Assembly: GCF_022919575.1 (NCBI RefSeq)
Contig: NZ_CP095071.1
Coordinates: 1,488,001 to 1,552,000 of the forward strand
Origin: Gracilibacillus salinarum
Lineage (GTDB): Bacteria; Bacillota; Bacilli; Bacillales; Amphibacillaceae
DNA length: 64,000 nucleotides
Reading direction: 5' to 3'
Positions 31,508 through 39,450 of this stretch are shown here, piece by piece. The notes beneath the pieces were generated by a model. It worked only from the letters and a program-made list of their open reading frames with translations, was not told where the DNA came from and searched no databases. The first letter of the stretch is position 1; each line of letters begins with the position of its first letter. Made by a program: the position numbers and the translations under genes.

Positions 31508-32680
31508 CTAGGAAAAATAACCTTGAAAAACGAGCGCGCAAGCCCCCAAGGAAATGACCTGGTCACGTTGCTCTTCCATCGTAAACGTTACAGGTTCTCG
31601 TTCGAACCTTTTAATATGCTGCTTCGCCGTTTCTATGATTTTTTGATAATACGGTTGATAGTGTATGGTGAGTTCACTATTCAATACCACTTTATCTGGA
31701 TGTAAAACATTGACCATGTTCGCAATTCCTATTCCGTACATAAAAGCGGAATCAGAAACAGCCGCTTGAACTATCGTGTCTCCTTGCTCCAACGCCACTA
31801 ACAATTGATCCATGGTATCTTTTTTTTTGTCAGTGTCCAGAAATGCCCGGCCATGGTATTCCTGATAGCGGCGGTTCACTTCTTTTAGCAAATAGTCATA
31901 GGAAATCAACGTTGCAAGGGAAGTCCCGTTTTGTACATCTATAATCATTTCACCAAAAGAGCTTGCATCACCTGTTCTGTTATGAATCATCGAGCCGTTG
32001 GATACTACACCACAGCGTAAACCTCTGCCACTAATGCAATACAAAATCGTATCCTGACAGTTTTGTCCACTCATCAACGCAGCTAAATTCGCACCATTTT
32101 CGATCTGGATTGTATCAATATTTACTTTTTTCCTTAATTCACTAACTAAAGGTATATGATGCCACCCCTCTGCAATAAAAGCATCCGGTTCCAGAATCAT
32201 TCCTTCTATTCTGTCGATCGGCCCTACAGTACCGATTCCAATCCCGAGCACCATGTCATTGGAAATATCATGTTTATCCAATAAATACTTTATTTGTTTC
32301 GCTAATAGTGAAATTGTATATGCCGGTGTATGTTTATCGTTCATTTTAAAAGAATAGTGATCAATATCACTAAATTTGCAATTGGCCAGCGTTAACGTAG
32401 TTTTCGTACGCGACAGGTCGATACCGATAATGTAGCCCGCATCCGGATTTACCTCAAATACAGCGGGAGGCCTTCCGCCAGATGACGCTCCAAAGGTCCT
32501 GAATTTAATGATTTTTTCTGAAAGCAATTGCTCTAAATGACGGGAAACTGTTGTCTGTTTCATCTTTAACTGCTCTACCAAGTTCGCTTTCGTAGATGAA
32601 CCATGCTGATGCAAAAAATAATATATTTGCTTCATTGTTATGTATTTTGCAGATGATTGTTGTAAAAAATTCTTTAACAC
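31508..32680 (-). CDS. ROK family transcriptional regulator
   Basis: XylR/NagC-type repressor of 390 residues. The N-terminal winged helix (SSTKANLVEQLKMKQTTVSRHLEQL) covers about residues 25-75; the ROK sugar-kinase-like domain follows with IIGIDLSRTKTTLTLAN (ATP-site remnant) and GIGIGTVGPID. The usual ROK zinc Cys cluster is not evident. The start is GTG at 32680 with AAAGGAG eight bases upstream; the ATG in the longer frame has no ribosome site. It is divergent from yhdT-panF. The effector and target are unknown; a link to the GH43 gene is possible but not shown. Confidence 0.85.
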   Translation of the reverse strand: MLKNFLQQSSAKYITMKQIYYFLHQHGSSTKANLVEQLKMKQTTVSRHLEQLLSEKIIKFRTFGASSGGRPPAVFEVNPDAGYIIGIDLSRTKTTLTLANCKFSDIDHYSFKMNDKHTPAYTISLLAKQIKYLLDKHDISNDMVLGIGIGTVGPIDRIEGMILEPDAFIAEGWHHIPLVSELRKKVNIDTIQIENGANLAALMSGQNCQDTILYCISGRGLRCGVVSNGSMIHNRTGDASSFGEMIIDVQNGTSLATLISYDYLLKEVNRRYQEYHGRAFLDTDKKKDTMDQLLVALEQGDTIVQAAVSDSAFMYGIGIANMVNVLHPDKVVLNSELTIHYQPYYQKIIETAKQHIKRFEREPVTFTMEEQRDQVISLGACALVFQGYFS

Positions 32681-32849
32681 ATGACTTACTCCTTTGCACA
32701 CATCTTAAATTAGGTTTATAAATAGGCTACCACGATACAGCACAATCTGCTAGTATAATCAAAGGTGAATGATAACGGCTGTCTTGTCACATAACGTCGA
32801 TTATGGTTTACTTTTTAGGATAGGTATTGTTTACAGGGAGGGTATTTTG

Positions 32850-33125
32850 ATGAAACATGACTTGGATAATCGATTTAAAATCGCAAATCGTGAAGCCATC
32901 ATTGGTATATGTTTAGTTCTGTTTAATTTCATCTGGTGGTTTGCTTTTGCCTATGGACTAGGCAGCAAAGAGCCTGAACAATATACATTTATTTTAGGTT
33001 TTCCGGCTTGGTTTTTTTACAGCTGTATCGTTGGGGTTATCCTGATGATGATACTGGTTAGTATTGTGGTGACATTTTTCTTTAAGGATTTTTCGTTAGA
33101 TGATGAGGAGTATGATCGGTTATGA
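32850..33125 (+). CDS. yhdT: Small membrane protein, YhdT/DUF997 family
   Basis: Protein of 91 residues with two hydrophobic helices, IIGICLVLFNFIWWFAFAYG and FYSCIVGVILMMILVSIVV. This fits the DUF997 (YhdT) family, whose genes commonly precede panF. GGAGGG lies before the ATG at 32850; a longer frame from 32769 lacks a site. The stop overlaps the panF start by four bases (ATGA), so translation is coupled. It probably helps assembly or function of the pantothenate transporter (inference from linkage). Confidence 0.85.
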   Translation: MKHDLDNRFKIANREAIIGICLVLFNFIWWFAFAYGLGSKEPEQYTFILGFPAWFFYSCIVGVILMMILVSIVVTFFFKDFSLDDEEYDRL

Positions 33126-34567
33126 ATCTTGCAGCAACTATTACATTATTCGGTGCACTTGCCTTAATATTTTTGGCAGGGTTATTGGTGAGCAGAAGCA
33201 ATCAAAGCAACACTTCCTTTATGGAGGACTATTACTTGGGAGGACGTCGTTTAGGCGGATTTGTCCTTGCGATGACGATGTCTGCCACATACGGAAGTGC
33301 GAGCAGTTTTATCGGAGGGCCTGGTGTTGCATATAACGAAGGACTGGGCTGGGTACTGCTTTCTGTGATCCAGGTGGCTACCGGTTATTTCACCTTAATG
33401 ATTTTAGGAAAAAGATTTGCCATTACTGCTAAAAGATATAAGGCCATTACGATGGTTGATTTTTTGAAACATCGATATCAATCGAAATGGGTCGTCTTAT
33501 TGTCCTCATTCAGTATTGTTATTTTTTTATTTTCCACGATGGCGGCACAATGGATTGGTGCTGGACGGTTAATTGAATCGATTACAGGATTATCCTATCA
33601 TACGGCTTTACTTATATTCGTGGTGACTGTGCTTCTCTATGTTACACTCGGTGGGTTTCGCGCTGTTACTTTAACCGATTCTATTCAAGGAAGTATTATG
33701 GTTGTCGGTACCATTATTCTGTTAATTGCCATCATTATTTCTGGTGGTGGTATCTCAGCTATCATGAATGATTTACAAACTGAAAACCCGAACCTGATCA
33801 CCCCTTATGGTGCGGACGGTACCTTGTCACCGTTATACGTATCATCGTTTTGGATTTTGGTCGGTGTAGGGATTGTCGCATTACCGCAAATAGTAGTACG
33901 AGCAATGTCTTATCAAAATACGAGAGCCTTTCATCGGGCGCTTGTCATTGGAACAATCGTTGTTGGGGTAATTATGTTAAATATGCACTTAATCGGTGTA
34001 TTTGCTCGTCCGATCTTGCCTGATATTGAAGTGGCGGATACGGTTATTCCGTTAATTGCACTCGAAGTATTACCTGGCTGGCTGGCAGGTATTGTACTAG
34101 CCGCTCCATTGGCAGCCATTATGTCCACCGTCGATTCTTTACTCTTATTGGTCAGTTCGACGATTGTTAAAGATATTTACAGTAATTATATCCAGCCCAA
34201 AGCGCCAGTGAACAGAATTCGAAAAATCAGCATGACTGTAACAGCTATACTAGGCGTAATCGTGTATTTAATTGCAATCCACCCGCCTGATTTAATCATC
34301 TGGTTAAACCTGTATACTATTGGCGGTTTAGAAGCTGCGTTTATTTGGCCGGTAGTAATGGGGATCTATTGGAAGAAAGGCAATAAATACGGCGCAATCG
34401 CTGCGATTATAACTGGTATGATATCTTATATCGCATTCCAGGCATTTTATCCACAGCCATTCGGTATGCACTCTGTTGTATCATCCATCATACTATCCTT
34501 AATCGCATACGTACTAGCAAGCTACAGCGTGAAGGATAAACAAACAGTTTCCGATTCACTCGCATAA
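33122..34567 (+). CDS. panF: Sodium/pantothenate symporter
   Basis: Na+/solute symporter family membrane protein of 481 residues with about 13 helices. Recognisable SSSF blocks are EDYYLGGRRLGGFVLAMTMS (near 35), ATYGSASSFIGGPG, SLLLLVSSTIVKDIY near 330 and a final helix before the charged tail. The yhdT-panF pair is the basis for calling pantothenate as substrate rather than proline or another solute. It overlaps yhdT by four bases and is followed by a strong terminator. Confidence 0.9.
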   Translation: MNLAATITLFGALALIFLAGLLVSRSNQSNTSFMEDYYLGGRRLGGFVLAMTMSATYGSASSFIGGPGVAYNEGLGWVLLSVIQVATGYFTLMILGKRFAITAKRYKAITMVDFLKHRYQSKWVVLLSSFSIVIFLFSTMAAQWIGAGRLIESITGLSYHTALLIFVVTVLLYVTLGGFRAVTLTDSIQGSIMVVGTIILLIAIIISGGGISAIMNDLQTENPNLITPYGADGTLSPLYVSSFWILVGVGIVALPQIVVRAMSYQNTRAFHRALVIGTIVVGVIMLNMHLIGVFARPILPDIEVADTVIPLIALEVLPGWLAGIVLAAPLAAIMSTVDSLLLLVSSTIVKDIYSNYIQPKAPVNRIRKISMTVTAILGVIVYLIAIHPPDLIIWLNLYTIGGLEAAFIWPVVMGIYWKKGNKYGAIAAIITGMISYIAFQAFYPQPFGMHSVVSSIILSLIAYVLASYSVKDKQTVSDSLA

Positions 34568-34628
34568 GTTCGTCGCGCTTCTTCATTGCTAAAAGTTTAT
34601 ACTTTTCTACAGTGAACATACACCAAAA

Positions 34629-34674
34629 CAAAAACATCCCCAGCCTGCACACACAGGACTGCGGGATGTTTTTT
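34629..34674. terminator. Bidirectional terminator between panF and prkA
   Basis: AAAAACATCCC and GGGATGTTTTTT outer stem, with an inner CAG-CCTG/CAGG-CTG continuation containing one bulge. Confidence 0.85.
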
Positions 34675-34678
34675 AAGT

Positions 34679-36574
34679 TTAGCGATTTAACAAGCTTCCA
34701 ACATAGCGTAATAAATCATTAGCAGATTGAGATGTATAGCCATATTCTTCGACTAAGGTTGCAACTACTTCGTTCATTTTCTTCAGTTGCTGCTCATCTG
34801 GTGTTTTCGTGGAAGTCGTTATTTTTACGACATCCTTCAGATCTGCAAACAGTTTTTTCTGAATCGCTTCGCGTAAACGTTCATGGGATTGGTAATCGAA
34901 TTTTTTGCCTTTTCTTGCATAGGCAGAAATACGAATAAGGATTTCTTCACGGAATGCTTTTTTGGCATTTTCGGAAATACCGATTTGTTCTTCAATGGAA
35001 CGCATTAACTTTTCGTCCGGATGCATTTCTTCCCCAGTTAATGGATCCTCGATTTTTGTTTTATTACAGAAAGCTTCCACATTATCAAGGTAATTATTCA
35101 TTAACGTTTTGGCAGACTCCTCGTACGAATACACAAATGCTTTCTGTACTTCTTTTTTCGCAAGTTCATCATATTCTTTACGCGCTACTGAAATAAAATC
35201 AAGATAATCTTCCTTCTGTTCCTTCGTAATGGACGGATGGTCATCTAAGCCATCTTTTAAGGAGCGGAGTACATCCAGTGCATTAATGGCTTCCATTTCT
35301 TTACGAATGATCGTCGAAGAGATTCTATTAATAACATAACGAGGATCAATACCCGTCATCCCTTCATCCGAATATTCTTTCTTCAAAGCACTGACATCCT
35401 GATCACTAAAGCCTTCTACGTCCTGATCATTATACAAATATAATTTTTTCAGCAAACTGATATTACTTTGCTTCGATTCTTTCAGTCGTGTCAGAATCGT
35501 AAACATTGCTGCAATTTTTAGTGTGTGAGGAGCAATGTGCACCTCTTTAATATCACTTTCTTTAATCATTTTTTCGTAAATTCGTTCTTCCTGATCTAAT
35601 TTCAAATTATAAGGAATTGGCATCACAATCATACGGGAATGCAGTGCTTCGTTCTTTTTATTCGCGATGAACGACCTGTATTCTGATTCATTCGTATGCG
35701 CCACAATCATTTCATCGGCTGATATCAAGGCAAATCGTCCCGCTTTAAAATTCCCTTCCTGTGTAAGAGAAAGTAAATGCCAGAGAAACTTCTCATCACA
35801 TTTTAGCATCTCCTGGAATTCCATCAGACCGCGGTTGGCTTTATTCAATTCTCCATCAAAACGATAGGCGCGAGGATCTGATTCCGATCCGTACGTTGCG
35901 ATCGTGGAGAAATCAATCGAACCTGTTAAATCAGCAATATCCTGTGATTTTGGATCAGATGGACTGAATGTACCAATGCCAACTCGATTATCTTCAGAGA
36001 AAAAGACACGTTCTACCATCACATCTTCTATTCTGCCATCATAGTCCTCTTCTAATCGTAAACGGTTAAGTGGTGACAGATTTCCTTCTATACGAATGCC
36101 GTATTCTTCTTCAAAATCTTTTCTTAAGTGCTGCGGAATAAGATGCAAAGGATTTTCATGCATCGGACAGCCTTTTATAGCATAAACTGCTCCTTGATCC
36201 GTTAAGGAGTACTCCTCCAGTCCCCTTTTAAGCAATGTTACTAATGTGGATTTACCACCACTGACAGGTCCCATTAACAGCAAGATTCTTTTTTTGACAT
36301 CTAATCGTTTAGCAGCTGGATGAAAATATTCTTCCACTAATTTCTCTAGTGCTTCTTCTAATCCGAATAATTGATCACTAAAAAAGGCATATTCCCTTAC
36401 TCCATTGTCATCTGTCACACCTTGATCTTTTATCATTTGATAAATTCGAGAGTGTGCTGACTGAGCAAGATAAGGCTTTTCTTTCAACAACTCCAAATAC
36501 TGTGAAAAAGTGCCTTCCCATTTTAGTGCATGCTGGGTTGTTCTATATTCTTGCACCTTCCGTAAAATATCCAT
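34679..36574 (-). CDS. prkA: PrkA serine protein kinase / AAA+ protein
   Basis: Protein of 631 residues, the normal PrkA length. The N-terminal AAA+ part has Walker A MGPVSGGKSTLV near residue 98 and the typical KGCPMHENPLHLIP; the C-terminal part resembles kinase-like region sequences of the family. In Bacillus it acts during sporulation and stress, with reports of both kinase and protease activity. GGGAGGT precedes the ATG. It is monocistronic here. Its usual partner gene yhbH is in the same window but not adjacent; spoVR is absent. Confidence 0.93.
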   Translation of the reverse strand: MDILRKVQEYRTTQHALKWEGTFSQYLELLKEKPYLAQSAHSRIYQMIKDQGVTDDNGVREYAFFSDQLFGLEEALEKLVEEYFHPAAKRLDVKKRILLLMGPVSGGKSTLVTLLKRGLEEYSLTDQGAVYAIKGCPMHENPLHLIPQHLRKDFEEEYGIRIEGNLSPLNRLRLEEDYDGRIEDVMVERVFFSEDNRVGIGTFSPSDPKSQDIADLTGSIDFSTIATYGSESDPRAYRFDGELNKANRGLMEFQEMLKCDEKFLWHLLSLTQEGNFKAGRFALISADEMIVAHTNESEYRSFIANKKNEALHSRMIVMPIPYNLKLDQEERIYEKMIKESDIKEVHIAPHTLKIAAMFTILTRLKESKQSNISLLKKLYLYNDQDVEGFSDQDVSALKKEYSDEGMTGIDPRYVINRISSTIIRKEMEAINALDVLRSLKDGLDDHPSITKEQKEDYLDFISVARKEYDELAKKEVQKAFVYSYEESAKTLMNNYLDNVEAFCNKTKIEDPLTGEEMHPDEKLMRSIEEQIGISENAKKAFREEILIRISAYARKGKKFDYQSHERLREAIQKKLFADLKDVVKITTSTKTPDEQQLKKMNEVVATLVEEYGYTSQSANDLLRYVGSLLNR

Positions 36575-36688
36575 TCCATGACCTCCCAGTTAAGTAAATC
36601 TTCTGTTGCCCCTCAGGACAAACAAGATAGTAGATTCAAATGTTGTTATTTTTAAATGTATGTACACCCACCGTAAAAAATGAATATA

Positions 36689-36816
36689 AAGTGAGACTTT
36701 GATCGGCGAGGGTTCTTGCCCCACCGTCATTAGCGAAACTTATCAGGGTGTTAGCGGCTGTTTACTCCCTCTCGTGATACCCAAAGCTTGAAGCGGGAGT
36801 CTTACAGACGGTTAGA
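36689..36816. repeat. Short interspersed repeat R2, copy 2
   Basis: AAAGTGAGACTTTGATC, CATTAGCGAAACTTATCAGG, TGTTAGCGGCTGTTTACTCC: the same blocks as at 8473. It runs directly into repeat R3. Confidence 0.65.
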
Positions 36817-37012
36817 ACAAAGGCGCAAGCGCCCGTTTAGAGACGTAGCGAGTGGAGCGAATCAACTGAGATAAAGGAATCACGGTGAGCTTGCGAATCG
36901 ATGATGACTTATCGTAGGGCGATTTCGCGAAGTCGCCTAGTCTCTGGGCGCTGGAGCCGGACGTGGCCGTTTCTGTCAGCGAACATCATATAGCCCAAAA
37001 TTTATACTTTCT
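36817..37012. repeat. Repeat R3, copy 1 (~195 bp)
   Basis: From GAACAAAGGCGCAAGCGCCC through CGTAGCGAGTGGAGCGAATC to CAAAATTTATACTTTCTTGAC. Nearly identical, with two differences noticed, to 46769-46970. Contains several short hairpins (GGCGCAAGCGCC, GGCGATTTCGCGAAGTCGCC). No ORF. Confidence 0.85.
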
Positions 37013-37017
37013 TGACT

Positions 37018-37126
37018 TATAAGAAAAACCGGTTATAAACCACCCGGTCCTAGTTGACTTCATTAATAAACAACTTCCTATTCAGCATGATTACTTCTAC
37101 GGCTGTACTTATATACTTTCTTTGCT
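37018..37126. repeat. Large-repeat outer flanks without the core (empty-site-like)
   Basis: The left flank AAGAAAAACCGGTTATAAACC...AATAAACAACTTCCTA is joined directly to the right flank TTCAGCATGATTACTTCTACGGC...ACTTATATACTTTCTT, with no palindromic core between them. Confidence 0.6.
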
Positions 37127-37186
37127 TACCAGAAAAAACGGACATAACCCGCCCAGTCCTAATTGAGATAAATGATATACAACTAC

Positions 37187-37344
37187 CTATAATATTGATT
37201 ATGTCTAGCCATTGCTAGCCGAGCATCCATTTTGAGAACACTCCGCGTCCTGCGAGGCCTATTTCCGGAGCTTTGCTAAGCAGATAAATTATATCAAAAT
37301 GACCATTCTGCAATACAACTTTTGTTAACATAATCATATAATAG
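37187..37344. repeat. Large repeat, short copy H (158 bp)
   Basis: Both terminal repeats are recognisable (CTATAATATTGATTATG; TAACATAATCATATAATAG). The middle keeps only CTCCGCGTCCTGCGAGG and TTTCCGGAGCTTTGCTAAGC, so both hairpin arms are gone. Confidence 0.8.
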
Positions 37345-37507
37345 GAACTCCAATCATGTTCAATATGATTACTGATGTGACCAAACTTATATACTTTCTT
37401 GTAGAGTAGAAAACAGGAATTAGATATTACCTTCTTGTCTTCGGGTTTCAGGGTGTTCCACCTTACTAAGCCAGACTCGAGGGTACTATCCTCCTCCTAT
37501 TTCCCCT

Positions 37508-37543
37508 CATCAAACCGTACGTGAAGTTTTCCCTCATACGGCT
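37508..37543 (-). ncRNA. Group II intron domain V
   Basis: AGCCGTATGAGGGAAAAC / TTCACGTACGGTTT form the catalytic hairpin with the AGC triad at its base. It is the most conserved RNA part of the intron. Confidence 0.85.
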
Positions 37544-37575
37544 TTCCGACGTTCTTCATCCTTTGGCTTTACGGG

Positions 37576-38871
37576 TTATACAGCTAATTTCACAAGTCTG
37601 TAATGGACTTCTCTAGCCGTTTCTTGTAGATAAGCATGCTTATATTGCCTATTCTTTTTGTTGTTACGAAAGATGTTTAGACGCTCTAATACATACCAAT
37701 CGATATGATTTAACCATCGCTTGGACATGGGAGAAAGTTGATAGTAATTCTTAAACCCTTGTAACTTGCGGTTTAAACCATCTATTAATTCTCCTATTTC
37801 TACATGTAATTTAGATCGTGGTGATGTATATGCTTTAATTTTCTTGCGCATCTTCTTCATCGCTTTCTTACTGGGAATGTGATACATGAAATAGAAGAGG
37901 TGTCCACCCTTCTTTCGTACCGGGAACTTACGATGATGAAAACCTAAGAAATCAAATCCGTCACGATCATCCCAAATGTGGACAAGCTTTGATTTGCCCT
38001 CGTGTAGTGTTAAATCTAACTTCTTCATGATGCCTTGGATCACACGAATGCCTTCGAGCGCTTGTTGCTTGGTTTTACACATAATGACAAAATCATCCGC
38101 ATACCGAATAAGCGATCCTAAGTGGCGAAACTGCTTTTCCCAAATCGTGTCCATCGCATTTAAATAGATGTTCGACAATAACGGAGAAATAACACCGCCT
38201 TGTGGAGCACCTATGAGGGATTGTTCTAACGAATCATCCTCCATAATCCCTGCTTCTAACCATTTGCGCATGACCTTAAGCACTCGTCGATCACTGATGC
38301 GCTGTTCTACCAATTTCATCAACTTTTCATGGTTGATGTTGTCAAAGTATCCTTGGATGTCGACGTCTAACACCCAATACTTTCGTTTACTTTCTTTGCG
38401 GATTTTCGCAATCGCTTGATGGGCATTTCGTCTCGGGCGAAATCCATACGAACTTCCTTGAAAGTCCGCCTCAAAAATGGGCTCGATGACAATTTTCATA
38501 GCCATTTGTGCGATTCTGTCTTTCACCGTAGGAATGCCTAACGGTCGTTTCTTTCCATCATCTTTCGGTATATACGTTCGCAGTACGGGTTGTGGATGGT
38601 AGTTCTTTTCCTTCAGTTCTATATAGAGTTCATTCAAAAATTTCTTTTCTCCATAATCACTGATATCTTCCAAAGTTTGGTTGTCTACCCCACTGCTTCC
38701 TCTATTTCTTTTCACTCGTCGCCACGCTTCCCATAAAATATCTGGGCGATACATCTTATCATACAAGGCATGAAACCGCCGTGTCTGACTTCCCTTGGCA
38801 CAAAGGTATAATGTTCGTTGAAGTTGTCGAGCTTTTACTTGATTGGTGTAGTTAGCTAATTTAGCATTCAC
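37576..38871 (-). CDS. ltrA: Group II intron reverse transcriptase/maturase
   Basis: Intron-encoded protein of 431 residues. Reverse transcriptase blocks run from YRPDILWEAWRRVKRNRGSSG through KKRPLGIPTVKDRIAQ, SYGFRPRRNAHQA, GAPQGGVISPLLSNIYL to the catalytic RYADDFVIM near residue 260. A GIIM/maturase domain follows with GLNRKLQGFKNYYQL. There is no C-terminal HNH endonuclease, as usual for class C introns. The frame is intact, so splicing and mobility may be preserved. The RT is needed for folding the intron RNA and for reverse splicing into DNA. Confidence 0.95.
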   Translation of the reverse strand: MNAKLANYTNQVKARQLQRTLYLCAKGSQTRRFHALYDKMYRPDILWEAWRRVKRNRGSSGVDNQTLEDISDYGEKKFLNELYIELKEKNYHPQPVLRTYIPKDDGKKRPLGIPTVKDRIAQMAMKIVIEPIFEADFQGSSYGFRPRRNAHQAIAKIRKESKRKYWVLDVDIQGYFDNINHEKLMKLVEQRISDRRVLKVMRKWLEAGIMEDDSLEQSLIGAPQGGVISPLLSNIYLNAMDTIWEKQFRHLGSLIRYADDFVIMCKTKQQALEGIRVIQGIMKKLDLTLHEGKSKLVHIWDDRDGFDFLGFHHRKFPVRKKGGHLFYFMYHIPSKKAMKKMRKKIKAYTSPRSKLHVEIGELIDGLNRKLQGFKNYYQLSPMSKRWLNHIDWYVLERLNIFRNNKKNRQYKHAYLQETAREVHYRLVKLAV

Positions 38872-39406
38872 TCACTCTTACCTCCTTCCAACATGTGAAC
38901 GAAGCAGGGTTCTGGCTTCTGCCGTCCTTCCCTAGATCACGTTATGTTGTCATGATCATCTCTGGTACTATGACCCCCTCCGACTTCCTCTCAGCCCATC
39001 CACCATTTCACGATACGCTTATAGGTGTCTGTTTTACTTCCTTTCTGAAGTGACCGAGGAGGATATCCCCAGTTCCGTTATTTACTTTCTTAACATGTCG
39101 CTCTCCATACCCCGAGGGATTCTTCGGTGTTGATATTCCAAGTTCTTCACACCTTCCATGGTCTTCGCTTATCAGTCACAAACTCGACTTCCCTTGTTCC
39201 TCTTGTGAGGGTTGTAATTGACGAGGCTGCAAGATTCACTTGATGTTACAACCTGTTAAGTTGCTCGCACTACGTAGAGTACTTTGTCACGGGGCTTCAA
39301 CCTTAGGATTTCTCCACCAATTGCCCGTCAGCTACCGAGCGTCTTGGTACTTACTCGGGTTGGACTTTCACCAACTAGCAATTAACGGCTTGCTGGGCAC
39401 GCGACT

Positions 39407-39441
39407 AAAAAAAGAGTAGCTATGTTGATTCATAGCTACTC
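39407..39441 (-). terminator. Terminator of the chitinase gene
   Basis: GAGTAGCTATG / CATAGCTACTC stem with a six-base loop and seven Ts on the minus strand. The group II intron begins within a few bases of the T-run. Confidence 0.92.
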
Positions 39442-39450
39442 TGCATGTCA

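Larger units (their letters stand above)
37470..39402 (-). mobile_element. Group II intron, class C type
   Basis: The minus-strand 5' end reads GCGTGCCCAGC near 39402, like other class C introns (which open GUG(U)GCCC). Domain V is at 37508-37543 (AGCCGTATGAGGG...CCACGUACGG-type pairing, here TTCACGTACGG), followed by a domain VI hairpin GAGGGG...CCCTC at 37479-37508. The maturase gene is inside. The 5' end sits six bases behind the T-run of the chitinase terminator, the target class C introns prefer. The exact 3' end, between 37430 and 37480, is uncertain. Confidence 0.85.
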
